Positions 46,290 to 58,999 are shown, numbered from the stretch's first letter. The stretch is DNA of 64,000 nt from Ceratothoa steindachneri (GCA_963969495.1 OZ018333.1:88318508-88382507), one strand, 5' to 3'. The notes: generated by a model not told the origin, from the sequence alone. Numbers and translations are program-made.

Positions 46290-48784
46290 CAACATGGAAA
46301 GAGTAAGCAACATAGACGGCTGGGAGGGGAAAGCAACGGCATATGGAAACATATTCAGGGTGCTTGACCCTGACATCATTCTTATAACAGAGCACGGCAT
46401 TGACACTACAGCTGGTCAAATTAAAATACCAAGCTACAGAGTGGTAATGAAAAATCATTCTCAGGAAAGGTTTGATGGTGCTGCAATAGCTAGCAAAGGG
46501 AACATTTTGTTCAAACATCTACTAGAACTAGACGAATCCTTCGTGGCGTTCGAACTCCACACATTGGTATGAAACTGTGATAGCGGCAGCCTATCAACCC
46601 CCTCGTCGAACCTATCTCCCAATAAATAACTTCTTCACACTGTTTGGGCACCTCAGAATAGCAATCTTAGGGGGCGATCTCAATGCCAGATGCTGTGCGG
46701 TGGGCTATGGTAGAACCAACGAAAGAGGCCGAAACTTGGAATTGATTATGGGAAAAAAAACATCCAAAAAATAAGGCCGGATTTTCTGACCTATATCTCG
46801 CTCCGATCCAGCTTTCAGTCTTTCTCCGCAAAAACTACACCTTAGCCAACTGGGAACGTTACAAGAGACGACTCAGTCAATACGCCCTAGCTGACCTAAG
46901 AGACGCAACCTTGAAGGAGATAGACGAAGAACTGGAGAGGATAACTATGTCCATACTAGAAGCGGACCGCGAGTGCGTACCCAAGACTGGGTGAAAAACA
47001 CCTCTTCAGCCCAGATGGACAGAGGAGATGAGGGAGATCGCTCGTGATTACTAGGAAGTGTACGAAGAGATAAGACGGGATGGTCCTAATCGGGAAAAAA
47101 GCTCGCTTTTTCGGCGCCTAAGCACCGAGCTAAAAGAGGCTATCAATCTCCAACAAGAGGAAATATGGAATAGCCTGATAGCCAAAGTCAATAGCGAGCT
47201 GAACTCAGCTAAATTCTGGCGTCAAGTCAAGAATCTAAAAGGACTCACCGAAAGAACTAAGGCTCGAATAAAAAAGAACGGATATTATATAGAGGATCCG
47301 GCGGTTCTAGAACAGATTTAGGAATTATTGGAAAAAGGTCTTCAATATCACACCAGAAGACAATAAAGAGTTCGACCATGAATTCGAAGGCCAACTGATC
47401 AAAGATCTGAATCAGATTATACAACGCACGCACCCACAACATCAAGTAGACAAAGGCAGGAAGATGGCGGGCCATGGCCGTCCCATAACACCAGAGAAGG
47501 TCATGACCACTGTGAGAACCTTTGAACAAAGGGCACCAGGCTGGACGGGCATCACCAAAAACAACTTGGTAAATGCCCCACAGCAGATCATCCAGGGAAT
47601 CACAAGTGTTTATAACGCTTCCCTGATGGTTTTAAGATTGCCGAAATAATCTTCATACCTAAGGGAGGTAAACCCCCTGATCAACTGGTCAATTCCAAGC
47701 CAATCGCCCTGCTGGAATTCATTGCGAAAGTCTACGAGAAGCTCCTGGCTGACAGGTTTCAATAACAACTAGCCGACCTAGGAGCTCACATTCCTCAGCA
47801 GCACGGGTTCCGTAGGAGACGAGGAACGGAGACTACCTTCGCCCTCCTAACGGAAAAAACACATGCAGCAAAGCTGAGCAAAAATGCGTAGATGTGGTGC
47901 TGCCGGGTGTAAAGAAGGACTTCGATAAGGTCTATCTGAGAGGGCTACAATACAAGATCCTCAACCTCCAGTAAATCCGATCTTGGAAAGGGTCCTTTGT
48001 GAATATGTCATGGAGAGGAGAGCCCAAATCACAATCGAGGGCTACAAAGAACCCGAATTCGAACTCGAGGTGGGAGTTCCACAAGGCAGCTGTCTGAGTC
48101 CGTTGCTGTACCTCGTATACACAATAGACCTCCCTGCTCCAGTGAAGGACGATTCGATGCATCTGCAATAAGCAGATGACATCACACGAATCGTTCCAAG
48201 TCCAATCAGGAACGATGGAGTTCAAGCAATAGTGACAGCTGCTCATATCGATAAAATCAATCGTTACCAAAAAGGGTGGAAAATAAAGACTAACCACCAG
48301 AAGTTCCTGATAATTCCGATGAACCGCCGAAATTAGACGACGTCCTCGTTTATGATGAAATTTATCTTCTATACTCTAACGAGGGAAAGGTCCTGGTCTT
48401 AGGTCTTTACAAATCAGGATATAAGGTCCACATAAACAACAGAGTCTTCCTAGCCAAAAAAGAGCTGAAGAAACTGTGCCGTTTCTGAAGCCTCAACGTG
48501 CCAAATAAGAGAAAACTATACACGGCCTCGGTACGCTCCGTCCTCGTGTACACGGTCGTGATCACGCAAATGGCAAGTTGTACCTCTCACAGGACGTTGC
48601 AGAGAGTACAGAATCAAGCCTCACTGCTTATAACTGGCACGAAAAGGATCAACCGTATTCGACAATCGGTTCTACACGATATAATTGGAATCAACCCGAT
48701 CAATATGGAGATCCAGAGGCTACGAAGAAAGATATGGGACAAAGTAGAACAAGAAATACTCCCAACAATAAACAATAATCTATA
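46290..48784 (+). pseudogene. LINE alpha copy 4, ORF2 (endonuclease-RT), broken
   Basis: ORF2 follows ORF1 after about 170 bases, part of which is further ORF1 tail. The endonuclease shows LDPDIILITEHG, DGAAIASKGN and GGDLNARC (about 46672). The linker has ANWERYKRRLSQYALADLRD. The RT part shows RAPGWTGITKNNLVNAPQQ, a decayed PIALLEFIAKVYEKLL, QQHGFRRRRGTET, VGVPQGSCLSPLLYLVYTIDL (48070-48135) and the palm motif, where LQ-stop-ADDIT replaces FADDIT. VRSVLVYTVVITQMASC and INPINMEIQRLRRK end the ORF at 48784. Frameshifts near 46570, 46800 and 47640 and several stops are visible. Confidence 0.85.
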
Positions 48785-48933
48785 AATACAGCAATTTAGA
48801 CAACGCACAGTAGAAAGGACAGCGCCATTCCCCAGCGGAAGCAACTGTGCAAGAGAAAATATAAGACTCATCCAAGGAAAACAATACTTTCAATACACAC
48901 ATACTGCTCACTGAATTACACACCGCATAACAG

Positions 48934-50481
48934 ATGTCTGCTTACCTTACGTGCTTGCCTCACAAGGACCACGAGGGAGTTACCCTCAACACCATGGCAA
49001 TGGATATGGTCACACGAATCCCCCTAAAGGTAATCAATGGCCAGGCCAAACTGGAAAGAGGCAAAATTTTCGAAACTATCTTCGGAAAACTCAGCGTCGC
49101 AGTTATTCGCCTAATAGATACCTCAACCCGTTACTTGGCGACCTGCGGGGGGGGGGGAGGATATCGAGACGATTAGGAAGGAAGATGGCCTCGCACTTCA
49201 GGAGATAAACCTCCAGCTCGCAGTACCACCCCAAATCTCAGGCCCGCCATAGCGTAATTTGCCATCGACTTGATCCATCCTTAGGTGATCGCACGAAGGA
49301 GGAATTAGCAGAAGAGATAGAAGCAAATCAGAGCTGGGCGAAAGTTTCTGAAATAATTGAGCTCAGAAACCGAAGAGAGAACCAATAATACACTCATGTA
49401 TTCAAGGTGATCTTCAAGTAGATGAAGATGGCCAAGAAGGCCAAATAAAAGGGTCCGTTACTATTCCACGCAAAGCTCAGTGGGGACCAGATCAAGCGTG
49501 AAGAATTCACCCCGGTCCATATGTGTTTCCGCTGCTATGGAGTAACACTCCATAAAAGATTGCTAAGAAGCAGATGATACATGCTCCAGGTGCAGTGAAA
49601 GTGGTCACGGGTGGAAAAACTGTGTTAACTGCGGGCAGGGCCACATAACACTAGCAATGGCTTGCCTCATGAAAAGAAACAATCAAAAGAAAACGAACTG
49701 CAAAAAAAGAAGAAAGAACAGAGGAGGAGGACAACTTCGTATACACAAGGAGCAAAAATTTCCCGCTACACAAAAGCTCCGACAAACCCTACATAAAACC
49801 TGAGAACGAGGAGTCAACGAAAATTCTTACCTGCATACTTTATGCGCACGTAAAAAATCTCACGAATCCAGGCACGTTCTCAAGTGAGCTCAACTTGATG
49901 CTCACGAAGAACAATCTGAGTGAGATGTGGTTGCCAGAGAACCCTCCTTTAGGAGATGTCCTACAATTACAATTCTCCCCAAAGGTGAATGAAGAGATAG
50001 TTGCAGCTCGCCCCCCCAACTCTACTGAAATAACGGACTCACACCACCAGGAGACCTGAACCCAGAATTGTAGTGAGAAAAGCGAGGGAAGAAAAATCGA
50101 GGAAAGCTGCCACGAAGGAACCCCAAAGAGGGGAACGTTAAACTACAACTGACGCAGACTCGGACAGCGACAAGAGAGAATAACACTAAAAGAACAAAAA
50201 GAAAGAAAAACAAGCATAGGTACGACGGTAGGGAACTAGGTCTGAAAATATACCCTTCTTACAAGACCCCCTTCCGTGAACAAATATCTCTCGCGGATAT
50301 CACCAAAGCCATTAAGAACTAGAAACTCAAATGGACAATAACACAATCGGAAGAGGAAACTGAAGTTACGGCAGCACTCTACTACGGTAAAGTGAAACTC
50401 GACAACACTTCCTTATTTACGATCCCGGCCATGGAATACAAGAAGACAAAGAACGAAAAGGTCCAAAAGCACAAGGAATAA
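48934..50481 (+). pseudogene. LINE alpha copy 5, gag-like ORF1 with its N-terminus
   Basis: This copy starts 150 bases after the stop of copy 4. It preserves a longer N-terminus than copy 4, beginning MSAYLTCLPHKDHEG at 48934 and continuing through LERGKIFETIFGKL. A run of about ten G residues near 49147-49156 causes a frameshift. Homology to copy 4 then runs DIETIRKEDGLALQ, AVPPQI, a decayed knuckle region (49510-49640) with many stops, PYIKPENEESTKILTCILYAHVKNL, WLPENPPLGDVLQL and a C-terminal KKTKNEKVQKHKE ending at 50481. The intact N-terminus indicates that the copy is full length at its 5' side. Confidence 0.8.
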
Positions 50482-50514
50482 ACAGCACACTCTAGAAGTA
50501 GACCCAAAACATAG

Positions 50515-53186
50515 AAAACATAAACAACACCTTAAAAGTTTTAACACTAAACACGAATATTCAAAAGGGCGGACCCCGACATTATCCTAATATCTGAACA
50601 TGGTGTCAACACAAATAACACAGGGATGAAAATCCCGAACTACCACGTTCTGGCAAAGAACTCCTCGCAAGATAGATTCAACGGTGCTGCAATCGCCATA
50701 AGAAGGAACATCACCTTCAAAAGGCTACCAGAATTTGATGAGTCCTTCGTAGCAGTCGAAATCCCAACATTTGTTGGGGGACTCACAATTACAGCAGCAT
50801 ACCAACCACCACGCCGTCCATATTTGCCCATCAATAATCTACTAACCCGAACTGCCCACCGCAGGAATATATTCATAGGGGACGACCTCAATTATAGACT
50901 GGGAGACTCGGGCTATACCAGAACAAACGACAGGGGCAGAAACTTGCAGCTTGCCATTGACCTGGATAGGATTGAGAGAACCGGGCCAGAATTTCCGACC
51001 TACATCACTGAAAGATCAACGACAACCCCGGATATAATATTGACAAGCACCAGTTTCCCTTTCAATCTGGTCAGTAGGCCTGGCCCTGCGTTTCCAAGCG
51101 ACCATATCTCCATCATGGCCACCATCTCCCTCGCACCTATTCTGCTTCCTATCCCACCAAGGAAAGGCTTTGTAAAAGCAAACTGGGAGCTGTACAAGCG
51201 AATCCTCAACAGCTTTGAACCAGCCGACCTAAGCGAAGCTATCCCGGAAGATATTGACGAATAAATAAACCACATAACACACCTGATCATGGAAGCGGAC
51301 GAGAAACGCATTCCATACATCACGCATAAAAGCCCTCCGCAACCCAGGTGGACCGAAGAGATACGAGATATTTCCTCAGAACGAAGAGATCTATGAGGAA
51401 GTCAGGCAATTGGGCCCAAACAGAGATCGCACCAGAAGACTCCGACAACTCAGAGAGGAACTCAAAGCGCGATTAACGAACAACAACGGGCCATATGGGG
51501 CGGAATTATCGAGAGGCTGACACAGAGCAGAACTCCCCAAAATTCTGGAAGAATATAAAATAATTGAGAAGTATGCCCCCGAAGGATAAAATGAGGCTGG
51601 AAGAACATGGGGGAATCATAGAAGATCCAGAGAGACTTGAAAGAAGGTTCAGGAAGTACTGGCAATAAATATTCTCCATCACGCCTGAAGAGAATGAGGA
51701 TTTCAACCTGGACTTCAAAAACCAAGTGATTGACGAACTCAATAATATAATCCACCGCACGCATACCAACCCGCACGTTTCCAAGGAGAGGAAAATGGAG
51801 GGCCATTGGCGACCGATCACTATTGGAGAGTTCCTGAGCACGCTCAAATCCTTCAAGCAGAGAGCTCCTGGCTGGAAAGGGATTACTAAAACGCATCTTT
51901 TAAATGCTCCCCCACGCCTGCTTCAGGGCATTACCAACGTAATGAATGCGGCCCTGAACACTGGTTACTTCCCTGATGGATACAAGGTGGCAAAATCATC
52001 TTTATCCCAAAGGGGAAAAAATTACCAGAACAGCCGATGGACTACAGGCCCATCTTCCTCTTGGAAATCATCGGCAAGATTCTAGGAAAGATCCTAGCCA
52101 ACAGGCTTCAGAATTAAATTACAAGAAGGAGGCCTACAATACACAACAACATGGGTTCCGGAAGAAGCGCGGAACGGACACCGCACTCTTGATCCTAACC
52201 GAGAAAATCGCCAAGTGCCGAGCGGAAGGAAAGTAAATTAACGTCGTACTAAGGGACGTGCAAAAAGCCTTCGATAAGGTCTGGCTGAGGGGCCTTCAGC
52301 ATAAGATCGTGAACTTCAGCTATATCGGATCATGGAACGAATCATCTGCGACTTCGTCATGGAACGGCGCACCCAGATCATGATAGAGGGTAAACAAGGA
52401 CCAGAGTTCCTGCTCGATGCCGGAGTCCCACAGGGAAGTTCTATGAGCCCCCTCCTTTATCTAATTTATACAATAGATTTACCAACTCCGTTAAAGGAGC
52501 ACTTATTATATCTCCATTTTGCGGATGATATAACCCAGGTGATCCCTGGTACATTCACGAATCATAAGGCTTAGGCTCTCGAAACTGCAAACGAAATTCG
52601 CAACGTAAATAAATACGAAAGAAAGCGGAAGATCCGCACGAATAGCCGAAAACTCAAGATCTTCGCCCTCGGCCGCAGAAAAACAGCGGATGTAACAATA
52701 GGGCATCTGATATTCCCCTATCACCATGAAGGAAGTGTTTTGGGGCTCCGCGTCACCTACACCGGATATAGCCACCACTTCATAACGCGGGAAAATCTGA
52801 CGAAGTTATAACTCAGCAAACTTCACACATTTAGAAATATGAGCTCTAACAACATCAGAAAAATATCTCATTCATATTCAAGCAACACTCATATACCCCG
52901 CCTGCAAAGAGCCCAGAACAAAGCGACTGCTTATATAAACAAACGCAGAAGGAGAGATTAAATACCCCAGAGAGAACTTCACCGAAGAGCTGCCTTGCTA
53001 CCAATCAACCTGGCGACCCTAAATCTGGCCAAAGGAACATGGGAAAGGATCCTGAATGAAACAGCACCTGAACTAAATGAGTGTTTAAGCATCCCAGCGA
53101 ACAAAAGGGAGAAAATGGCCAGAACAAGGCGATTTCCCAGCTCGAGACAATGCTCAGAGGAACAGTTGGCACCGTTGTTCACATAG
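50515..53186 (+). pseudogene. LINE alpha copy 5, ORF2 (endonuclease-RT), moderately preserved
   Basis: ORF2 starts near NTLKVLTLNTNIQKG (50530). After one shift, the endonuclease is open for 212 codons (50626-51264): IPNYHVLAKNSSQDRFNGAA, TITAAYQPPRRPYLP, FIGDDLNYRLGDSGY, TPDIILTSTSFPFNLVS and FPSDHISI, giving the acidic and SDH catalytic signatures. The linker has KANWELYKRILNSFEPADLSE. The RT part shows RAPGWKGITKTHLLNAPPRL, QQHGFRKKRGTDTALLILTEKI, KAFDKVWLRGL, DAGVPQGSSMSPLLYLIYTIDL (52418-52480) and LHFADDITQVIPG (52510-52550). Both PQGS and FADD are intact. The C-terminus ends at 53186. Stops near 51262 and 52236 and shifts remain. Confidence 0.87.
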
Positions 53187-53765
53187 AGACCACACTAAAC
53201 AAACAACTACACACATTATATATTAACAAATTCACTCACAAACATGAATGAATGTATTGAATGAAAGCAATATAAATGTATATATGTCAATATAGCTAGT
53301 AATTAAGAAAAAAATCTTAAATTAGTATAGAAAAATTAGATTACGTGATTAACTATATTATTACTTTTCAAAATTACTTTTCAAAATGTTATCTATTAAA
53401 ATAAGTATAGTATTAAAGAGATATATATATAAAATTAATAAAAAAAACAGAATAAATAAAATAAAAAAGGCAGAGTAGAAAGAAACTGCACAAAATAAAT
53501 AAACAAAAAAATTAAAAAAACAATAAATATAATAATCTTAAAAAAAAGTTAAAAATTTAGGAAAATTAAATAAGGTTTCAAAATAAGTATAAAAGAAAAG
53601 CTCTAAAGCGTTAAAAGAAATCTAAATAAATTAAAAACGTAGCCCTCACTACCAGGGCAAACCCTATAAACTCTCTTCATCCACAATCTATCATCTTATC
53701 TTCCACACCAATATTTTTTCTTAACTATTATTCATCAATCAATCAATTCTTCTCATTCAATCTGA
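53187..53765. other. LINE alpha copy 5 3' UTR and A-rich sequence
   Basis: No gene is recognised. The stretch is A-rich, with many AAATAAA-like runs, as expected after a LINE 3' end. The GAAGAGCCCA repeat of copy 3 was not seen here. Confidence 0.4.
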
Positions 53766-54175
<410 letters not shown>

Positions 54176-54269
54176 TGTTAGGCCTAATTTTGACTCTTTT
54201 CATTAATGAAAAAAAACGCAATATCTAAGCTCAAATTAAATGTATTTTATTTTTTTGTTAAATTAACTA

Positions 54270-55290
54270 AATTATGGCTGGGAGATAACAGTTTACTCAA
54301 AGTAGCCGCACTCAACTTCCGCCTTAAGGTGGCTCCTGAACTTGGCGCATTCGTCCTCGCAGTTTCCTTGGGAAGATTTTCGAACACCTCATTGAATTTG
54401 GCCACCAGTTAAGCCTTGGGGTGGCAGGCAAAGGTGTTGATGTCTTTATCAACTGCGATTCACACATAGTAATATGTGAGATTGCAATCGGGGGATCTAG
54501 GAGGCCAGAAAGTAGAGCTGGTGAAGTCTTAGAAATTCGCCGACTACCACTTCTCACTCTTTCCGGAGGTATGGCTTCCAGCAGCAACATCTCCAGCCAG
54601 GATTGACCACACTATCCAGCAGCTCCACATGGCCTTCCAAATTGAGCCTAAGACGCTACTCAAACATGCGAGTCAACATGGCGTCACTTTTACTGAAGTC
54701 ACCCAAAGACCATCACAGTTTGAGGGAACTTGGTCTTTATGATATGTGGAATGTCGCATGGATTATAGGCAAGCCAACTGCTGTTCTCTGTGTTACCTTA
54801 CTGGTCCTGGCAGAAGTTGTTTTCATCTGAGAAGAACAAAATCGTCCCTGGCTCAACAGGATGGTTCAGCTTGTTTATGATTTTATTTGCCTTAGTCAAA
54901 CGGTTCTCCTTGGCCTTGGCTGTCAGAATTCTTCCCTAACACCGCTTTTACGAGTGGTAGCGAAGGTCCTTATTCAGGACCATCTTTATGGTGGTGACTC
55001 TAACAACCATTTCTCTCGCCAAAGCCCGGCTTTACTGGTTCGGGTCTCCCTGCTCCTTGTCCTGCAGTTATCTGAAGAATTCCGTCGTTCGAACACAGTC
55101 ATCACTCCTGCTGTATTCATTTCTGCCATACAGCTGTTTCGTAGTCTCCATTGCAGTTGCCAGATCACGTCTCACAGCCTTTACAGTGTTAATAGAGCAA
55201 TGCGCACCGGTCATGTTTTCGGCATGTTGATACCTAGCGCGAATCATCATGATGTAGCTAACTCTTTTCAGTAAAGTTTTTCTCAACTAA
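54270..55290 (-). pseudogene. Mariner/IS630-type transposase, decayed but nearly full length
   Basis: Read on the minus strand mostly in one frame, the order is MIRARYQHAENMTG, RSDDCVRTTEFFRQLQDKEQGDP (about 55130-55060, after the HTH), VVRVTTIKMVLNKDLRYHS, PGTILFFSDENNFCQDQ (about 54870-54820, containing the first catalytic Asp in FSDE), IIKTKFPQTVMVFG, and FWPPRSPDCNLTYYYVW (about 54530-54480, containing the SPD motif and the second catalytic Asp), ending KLVAKFNEVFENLPKET. Scattered stops replace conserved Trp and Gln codons. The third catalytic residue of DD34D lies in the CNLTYYY stretch where Asp/Glu would be expected, so that site appears lost. It is a different family from the 41-kb mariner. 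Confidence 0.78.
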
Positions 55291-55299
55291 AACTTTACT

Positions 55300-55920
55300 T
55301 TGTATGTTATCTAACGCAGTTTACTGTTCATAGATACATTAACATCTATTGCACTAGAAGTTAGGAAGGCAATTTTCGTAACAGCTTGAATTTTACGTTT
55401 GAGATGTTACAAGTTTCGGGATATCGATATAGTCTTGGACAAAAGTTCTGACATTATTTTATCACTATGAGTATATTTTAATTTTGGAATAAAAAAAAAA
55501 TGGTGAAGTGCAGAACAAATAAATATGATTATCGAATGTTTTGGAATATTTTAAAACAAAAAGAATTGCAAATAATGAAGCTCAGAAAATTTATTAAATT
55601 TATGGCATGAATGTTTTTGTTGTTTTTTTCGTATATTCGAAAATTTTATCAATTGCTTTTTAAAGTTGATTTTCAATTTTAATCTTTAGCAGGAGGAAAT
55701 AGGGACTAGCCCCTAAAAAAGGAGTAGAGCGAAATGAGATTATTAACGAAAAATTAGATGGGGAAGAGTCGTGAGGATTGTTTTTTTCCGTATTTTCAAA
55801 GAATTCCGATAAAAGTGTTTTTCTTTCCTTTAGGCCTGAAAATAAGCATCGATTTGAAGAAACCTGGACAAAGAATTTATTATTATAAGATTTGTACTGG
55901 ATACCTTTGATTTTTTTTTT
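55300..55920. other. AT-rich region, no gene recognised
   Basis: Nothing coding is recognised. The right end may already belong to the Tc1-like element, whose first readable block starts near 55925. Confidence 0.35.
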
Positions 55921-55924
55921 TACC

Positions 55925-55985
55925 AAAAGCTGTCATTAACAAACCTTTTGTTTCTCCAATCATTGTTAAAAAAACTGCCAAGAAT
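55925..55985 (+). pseudogene. Tc1-like transposase, left fragment
   Basis: The plus strand reads KAVINKPFVSPIIVKKTAK, which matches the segment just before the first catalytic Asp in Tc1-family transposases (KPFLSPxNVKKRLxFAK). It is cut immediately by the 3' tail of an L2-type LINE. The continuation is found after that LINE, at 57.7 kb. Confidence 0.58.
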
Positions 55986-57770
55986 AGTAATAATAATAAT
56001 ATAATAAGTATTTATAATGCGCCCTTCAGGGCTGTTAGCCTTCACAGAGCGCAGGTGGTGTAGCGAGTGTAGAGAAAGTTTACAGAGGAGAGAAGGCAAT
56101 TCTGAAGAGACGAGTCTTCAGGAGATGTTTAAAAGTAGCAAGTGAGGGATAGGATTGGACTTCGGCAGGAAGAACATTCCAGAGTCTAAGAGCACAAACT
56201 GAGAAGGAACGGTCACCCATCGAGCAGAGAACAGAACGAGGAGTGTTCAGGATGGGGGCGAGGTTAGACCGGAGTGCTCGAGGAGTTTGATGACAGGAGA
56301 GTGCAGACGAGAGATAAGGATGAGCCTCGAGGTTTAGGGCCTTGTAGGTAATGAGAGGAATTGTATAGTGGGTACGGAAGCGAATAGGTAACCAGTGTAG
56401 CTCCTGTAACAGAGGCATCAAAGGAGAGAACCGGGGGCGGCGAAGGAGGAGCCGGGCAGCATAGTTTTGAACTAGTTATAGAGGGCGAAGTGACGAAGAG
56501 GGGAGATTCACTAGAAGAGAATTGCAGTAGTCTAAGTATGGGGTGGTGATGGCATGAATTGCAGTCTCAAGGCTTCGTCAATCAAAATGGGATCGAACAC
56601 GTGAAAAGTTGCGGAGGAAACCGAGGGAAGACTTACAGATACGATGGATGTGCGGCTTAAACGAGAGTTGCTCGTCGAAAATAACACCAAGATTACTGAC
56701 GGTAACAGAGAAGGCGAGATTGGTTTCCCCAAGGTTAAGGGAGGGAACGAGAGCCATAGATTTCTGCACCATCGAAGCGGTACCAACAAGGATAACTTCA
56801 GTTTTATCGTGGTTAAGTTTGACAAAGTTGGCAGGCAGCCATTCCTTTATGGAGGTGTAGGCTGAAAGGAGCTTAGTAATTGATTGAGTGAAGGACACAG
56901 GGGATGAGGAAAGGTATATCTGAGTATCATCAGCATATAGGTGGAAGGGCAGGCCCAAATCGCGAAGAAGGGAGCCAAGAGTAAGTAATTAGATGCGAAA
57001 GAGGAAGGGACCAAGGACTGAGCCCTGAAGCACCCCAAAATGAATGGGCGCGGGCTCGGAGGAGAGGTTATCGAGCGCGACCGACTGAGTGCGGGAGGAG
57101 AGGTATGAGTGGAACCAAGCAAGTACAGTGCCCGAGAGACCAAGAAAAGTCTGAAGACGATCAATGAAGACAGTGTGGTCGATGGTGTCAAAAGCAGAGG
57201 AGATGTCTAGGAGGGCTAGATTGGACATACAACCCCTATCGGCAGCTCTACGTAAACCGTCTGAAACATTAATAAGAGCGGTTTCAGGAGAGGGCTTCAC
57301 TTTGAACCCCGATTGGTAAGTTTTATCGATATTGCAGTTAAAAATATGGTCATTAAGGCGAGAGAAAACCACGCTCTTGAGGATCTTAGAGAGGAATGGA
57401 AGCTGTGAGATAGGGCAATAGCTAGATGGTTCAGAGGGGTTAAGGTATGTTTTTTTAAGGATAGGACGAATTGAGGCATGTTTGAAAGAAGAGTGAACCA
57501 CCCCTGAGGCAAGAGAAGTGTTAAAGAGATGAAGCATCAATGGGAGGACAGCAGGGAAAATTGGGTGGAGGAGCTTGGGTGGAAAGCCGTCCTTAGGTGA
57601 TCCAGATTTGTTAGAGCGTGAGATCAAGCCAGTTACTTCCTCAGAGGACGTTAAGCGGCAATGGATTATGCTCGGGGAGAACAGCCTGTGCTTGTTCAGA
57701 TGACTAGGGTAGTATGTCCACAATACATGGACAATGGTACAGTGGAAGAATGCCATCTTCACTGATGAAT
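55986..57770 (-). mobile_element. L2-type LINE, 5'-truncated, inserted into a Tc1-like element
   Basis: This copy is the best preserved LINE in the window. ORF2 is readable on the minus strand from about 57762 to 56080. The 3' end is an (AAT)n-type tail at 55986-56010, as in L2/CR1-group elements. Tc1-like sequence lies on both sides in plus orientation. Confidence 0.82.
56080..57762 (-). pseudogene. L2-type LINE RT and C-terminal domain
   Basis: The RT reads SKDGFPPKLL-like (SGSPKDGFPPKLL), IRPILKKTYLNPSEPSSYCPISQLPFLSK, YQSGFKVKPSPETALI, motif A LALLDISSAFDTIDH (about 57210), FGVLQGSVLGPFLF (about 57010, VLQG in place of VPQG), then after a stop near 56989 LPFHLYADDTQIYLS (about 56950, intact YADD), LGVIFDEQLSFKPHI and, after a stop near 56578, PYLDYCNSLL, LHWLPIRFRTHYTIPLITYKAL and RSFSVCALRLWNVLPAEV. 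LDxSSAFDTIDH and YADD are L2-like. The frame is broken by only a few stops, so it is younger than the alpha copies. Confidence 0.88.
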
Positions 57771-58300
57771 CATCTTCATTCTTTTTTTTCTTATTCAGGA
57801 GGAATTTATGTATGGAGGACGCGCAAAGAATCCTTTGATCCCAATTTCCTGACCCTAATTGTGAAGTATGGAGGCGATAGTGTACTACTCTAAGTGGCTA
57901 CATCATGAAATTCCGTTGCTTATGTCATAACGCTGAAAAGTAACGTTACTTCTAAGGAGTTTTTGTAAATTCTTAGTGATCATATTTATCTAATGGTACG
58001 AACACTGGTTCCCGATTACGGCGCCATCTTCTAAAACTATACTATGACGATTCCCCCGGCTAAAATAGTTAAAAGTAACATAAATGGATGAGCTATGATG
58101 TAGAACAGTTAGATTTCTCCCCAGTCGCTAGATCTGTACATAATTGAACTTCTCTGGTTTGTTTAGGATCAGCAATTAAGGAGCCATTTCACTTGCCCAT
58201 CATATTTGAGAGAGATGTAACAGATTCTGCTTCACGAATGGATTAAAACTCCCATACATACTATCTGAGGCTTCTATGTGTATATTCCTCAAAGTATTGA
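57690..58300 (+). pseudogene. Tc1-like transposase, right fragment
   Basis: Following the L2 copy, the plus strand reads NTWTMVQWKNAIFTDESS (about 57717-57770), with the first catalytic Asp in FTDES, then GGIYVWRTRKESFDPNFL, VKYGGDSVLL (about 57862), a decayed middle, ISPQSLDLYIIELLW (about 58115-58160, corresponding to SPQSPDLNPIEHLW) and ILLHEWIKTP (about 58228). Together with the left fragment this covers the catalytic domain of a Tc1 transposase. The second Asp and the final Glu of DD34E can be placed in SLDLYIIELLW. Many stops interrupt it. Confidence 0.65.
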
Positions 58301-58955
58301 AGTTTTTTATCGCTGGCAAGGACGACTATCTCGGTATCAACAGGTGTTTCTATTATTTTTTTCCAACACATGTGGACATGCGAAGAACCCAGGTAGAGCA
58401 GAGAGCCAGCACACAAATGGTACTCGAATCTGGTCTTCGAATCAAGATTGGGTGCTTCATCACGAAGATACCAGCCACATCATTTCAAACGTTTTCCTGC
58501 ATCACTAATCACGGCTCATACTGGCAACGGGAGTTAATAGTCACATCACAATATTATCCTACCATTATTCGGTTAAAAATATATACTTTACATTCCAATT
58601 TTATTTATTACAATGTATCGTCTGCACATTTGTATTCGGTCCGTCTTCTGTAAAGATCTCTCCTTAGAAAATTCTCTCTTCAAACTTATTTCACTCTGAC
58701 AACATAAAAAGAGGACAAATGGATCGGAGCTCTTATGCTAACATTTGAGACAGGTGTGAATGGTGATTCGGTGTTCCTGTCTATCTTGATTAATCTCAGC
58801 AGCCTAAAAAATGGCCTAACAAACATTCCTTTCTTAAGTATCCATTCGTCTATTTATGAAGAGAAACACGATGTAGATAAATTATGAGAAATCAATATTT
58901 GTTTTGCAGTAAACCGGGAAATTAATAGGCTATATTTACCTTCAAAATAATGTAG
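58301..58955. other. No gene recognised, upstream of the CAP gene
   Basis: Sequence between the Tc1 remnant and the CAP promoter. A 125-codon open frame at 58276-58653 overlaps the Tc1 end and has no recognised motif. Confidence 0.4.
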
Positions 58956-58977
58956 CCAATAGCTAGCCCTATAAAAG
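58956..58977 (+). promoter_or_regulatory. Core promoter of the CAP gene (CCAAT and TATA)
   Basis: TATAAAAG at 58970-58977 is the best TATA box near the gene, with CCAAT at 58956. Transcription would start about 30 bases downstream, near 59000. This leads into a short exon with a good donor site. Confidence 0.6.
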
Positions 58978-58999
58978 CTGTTAGTTCGTGCACAACCCG

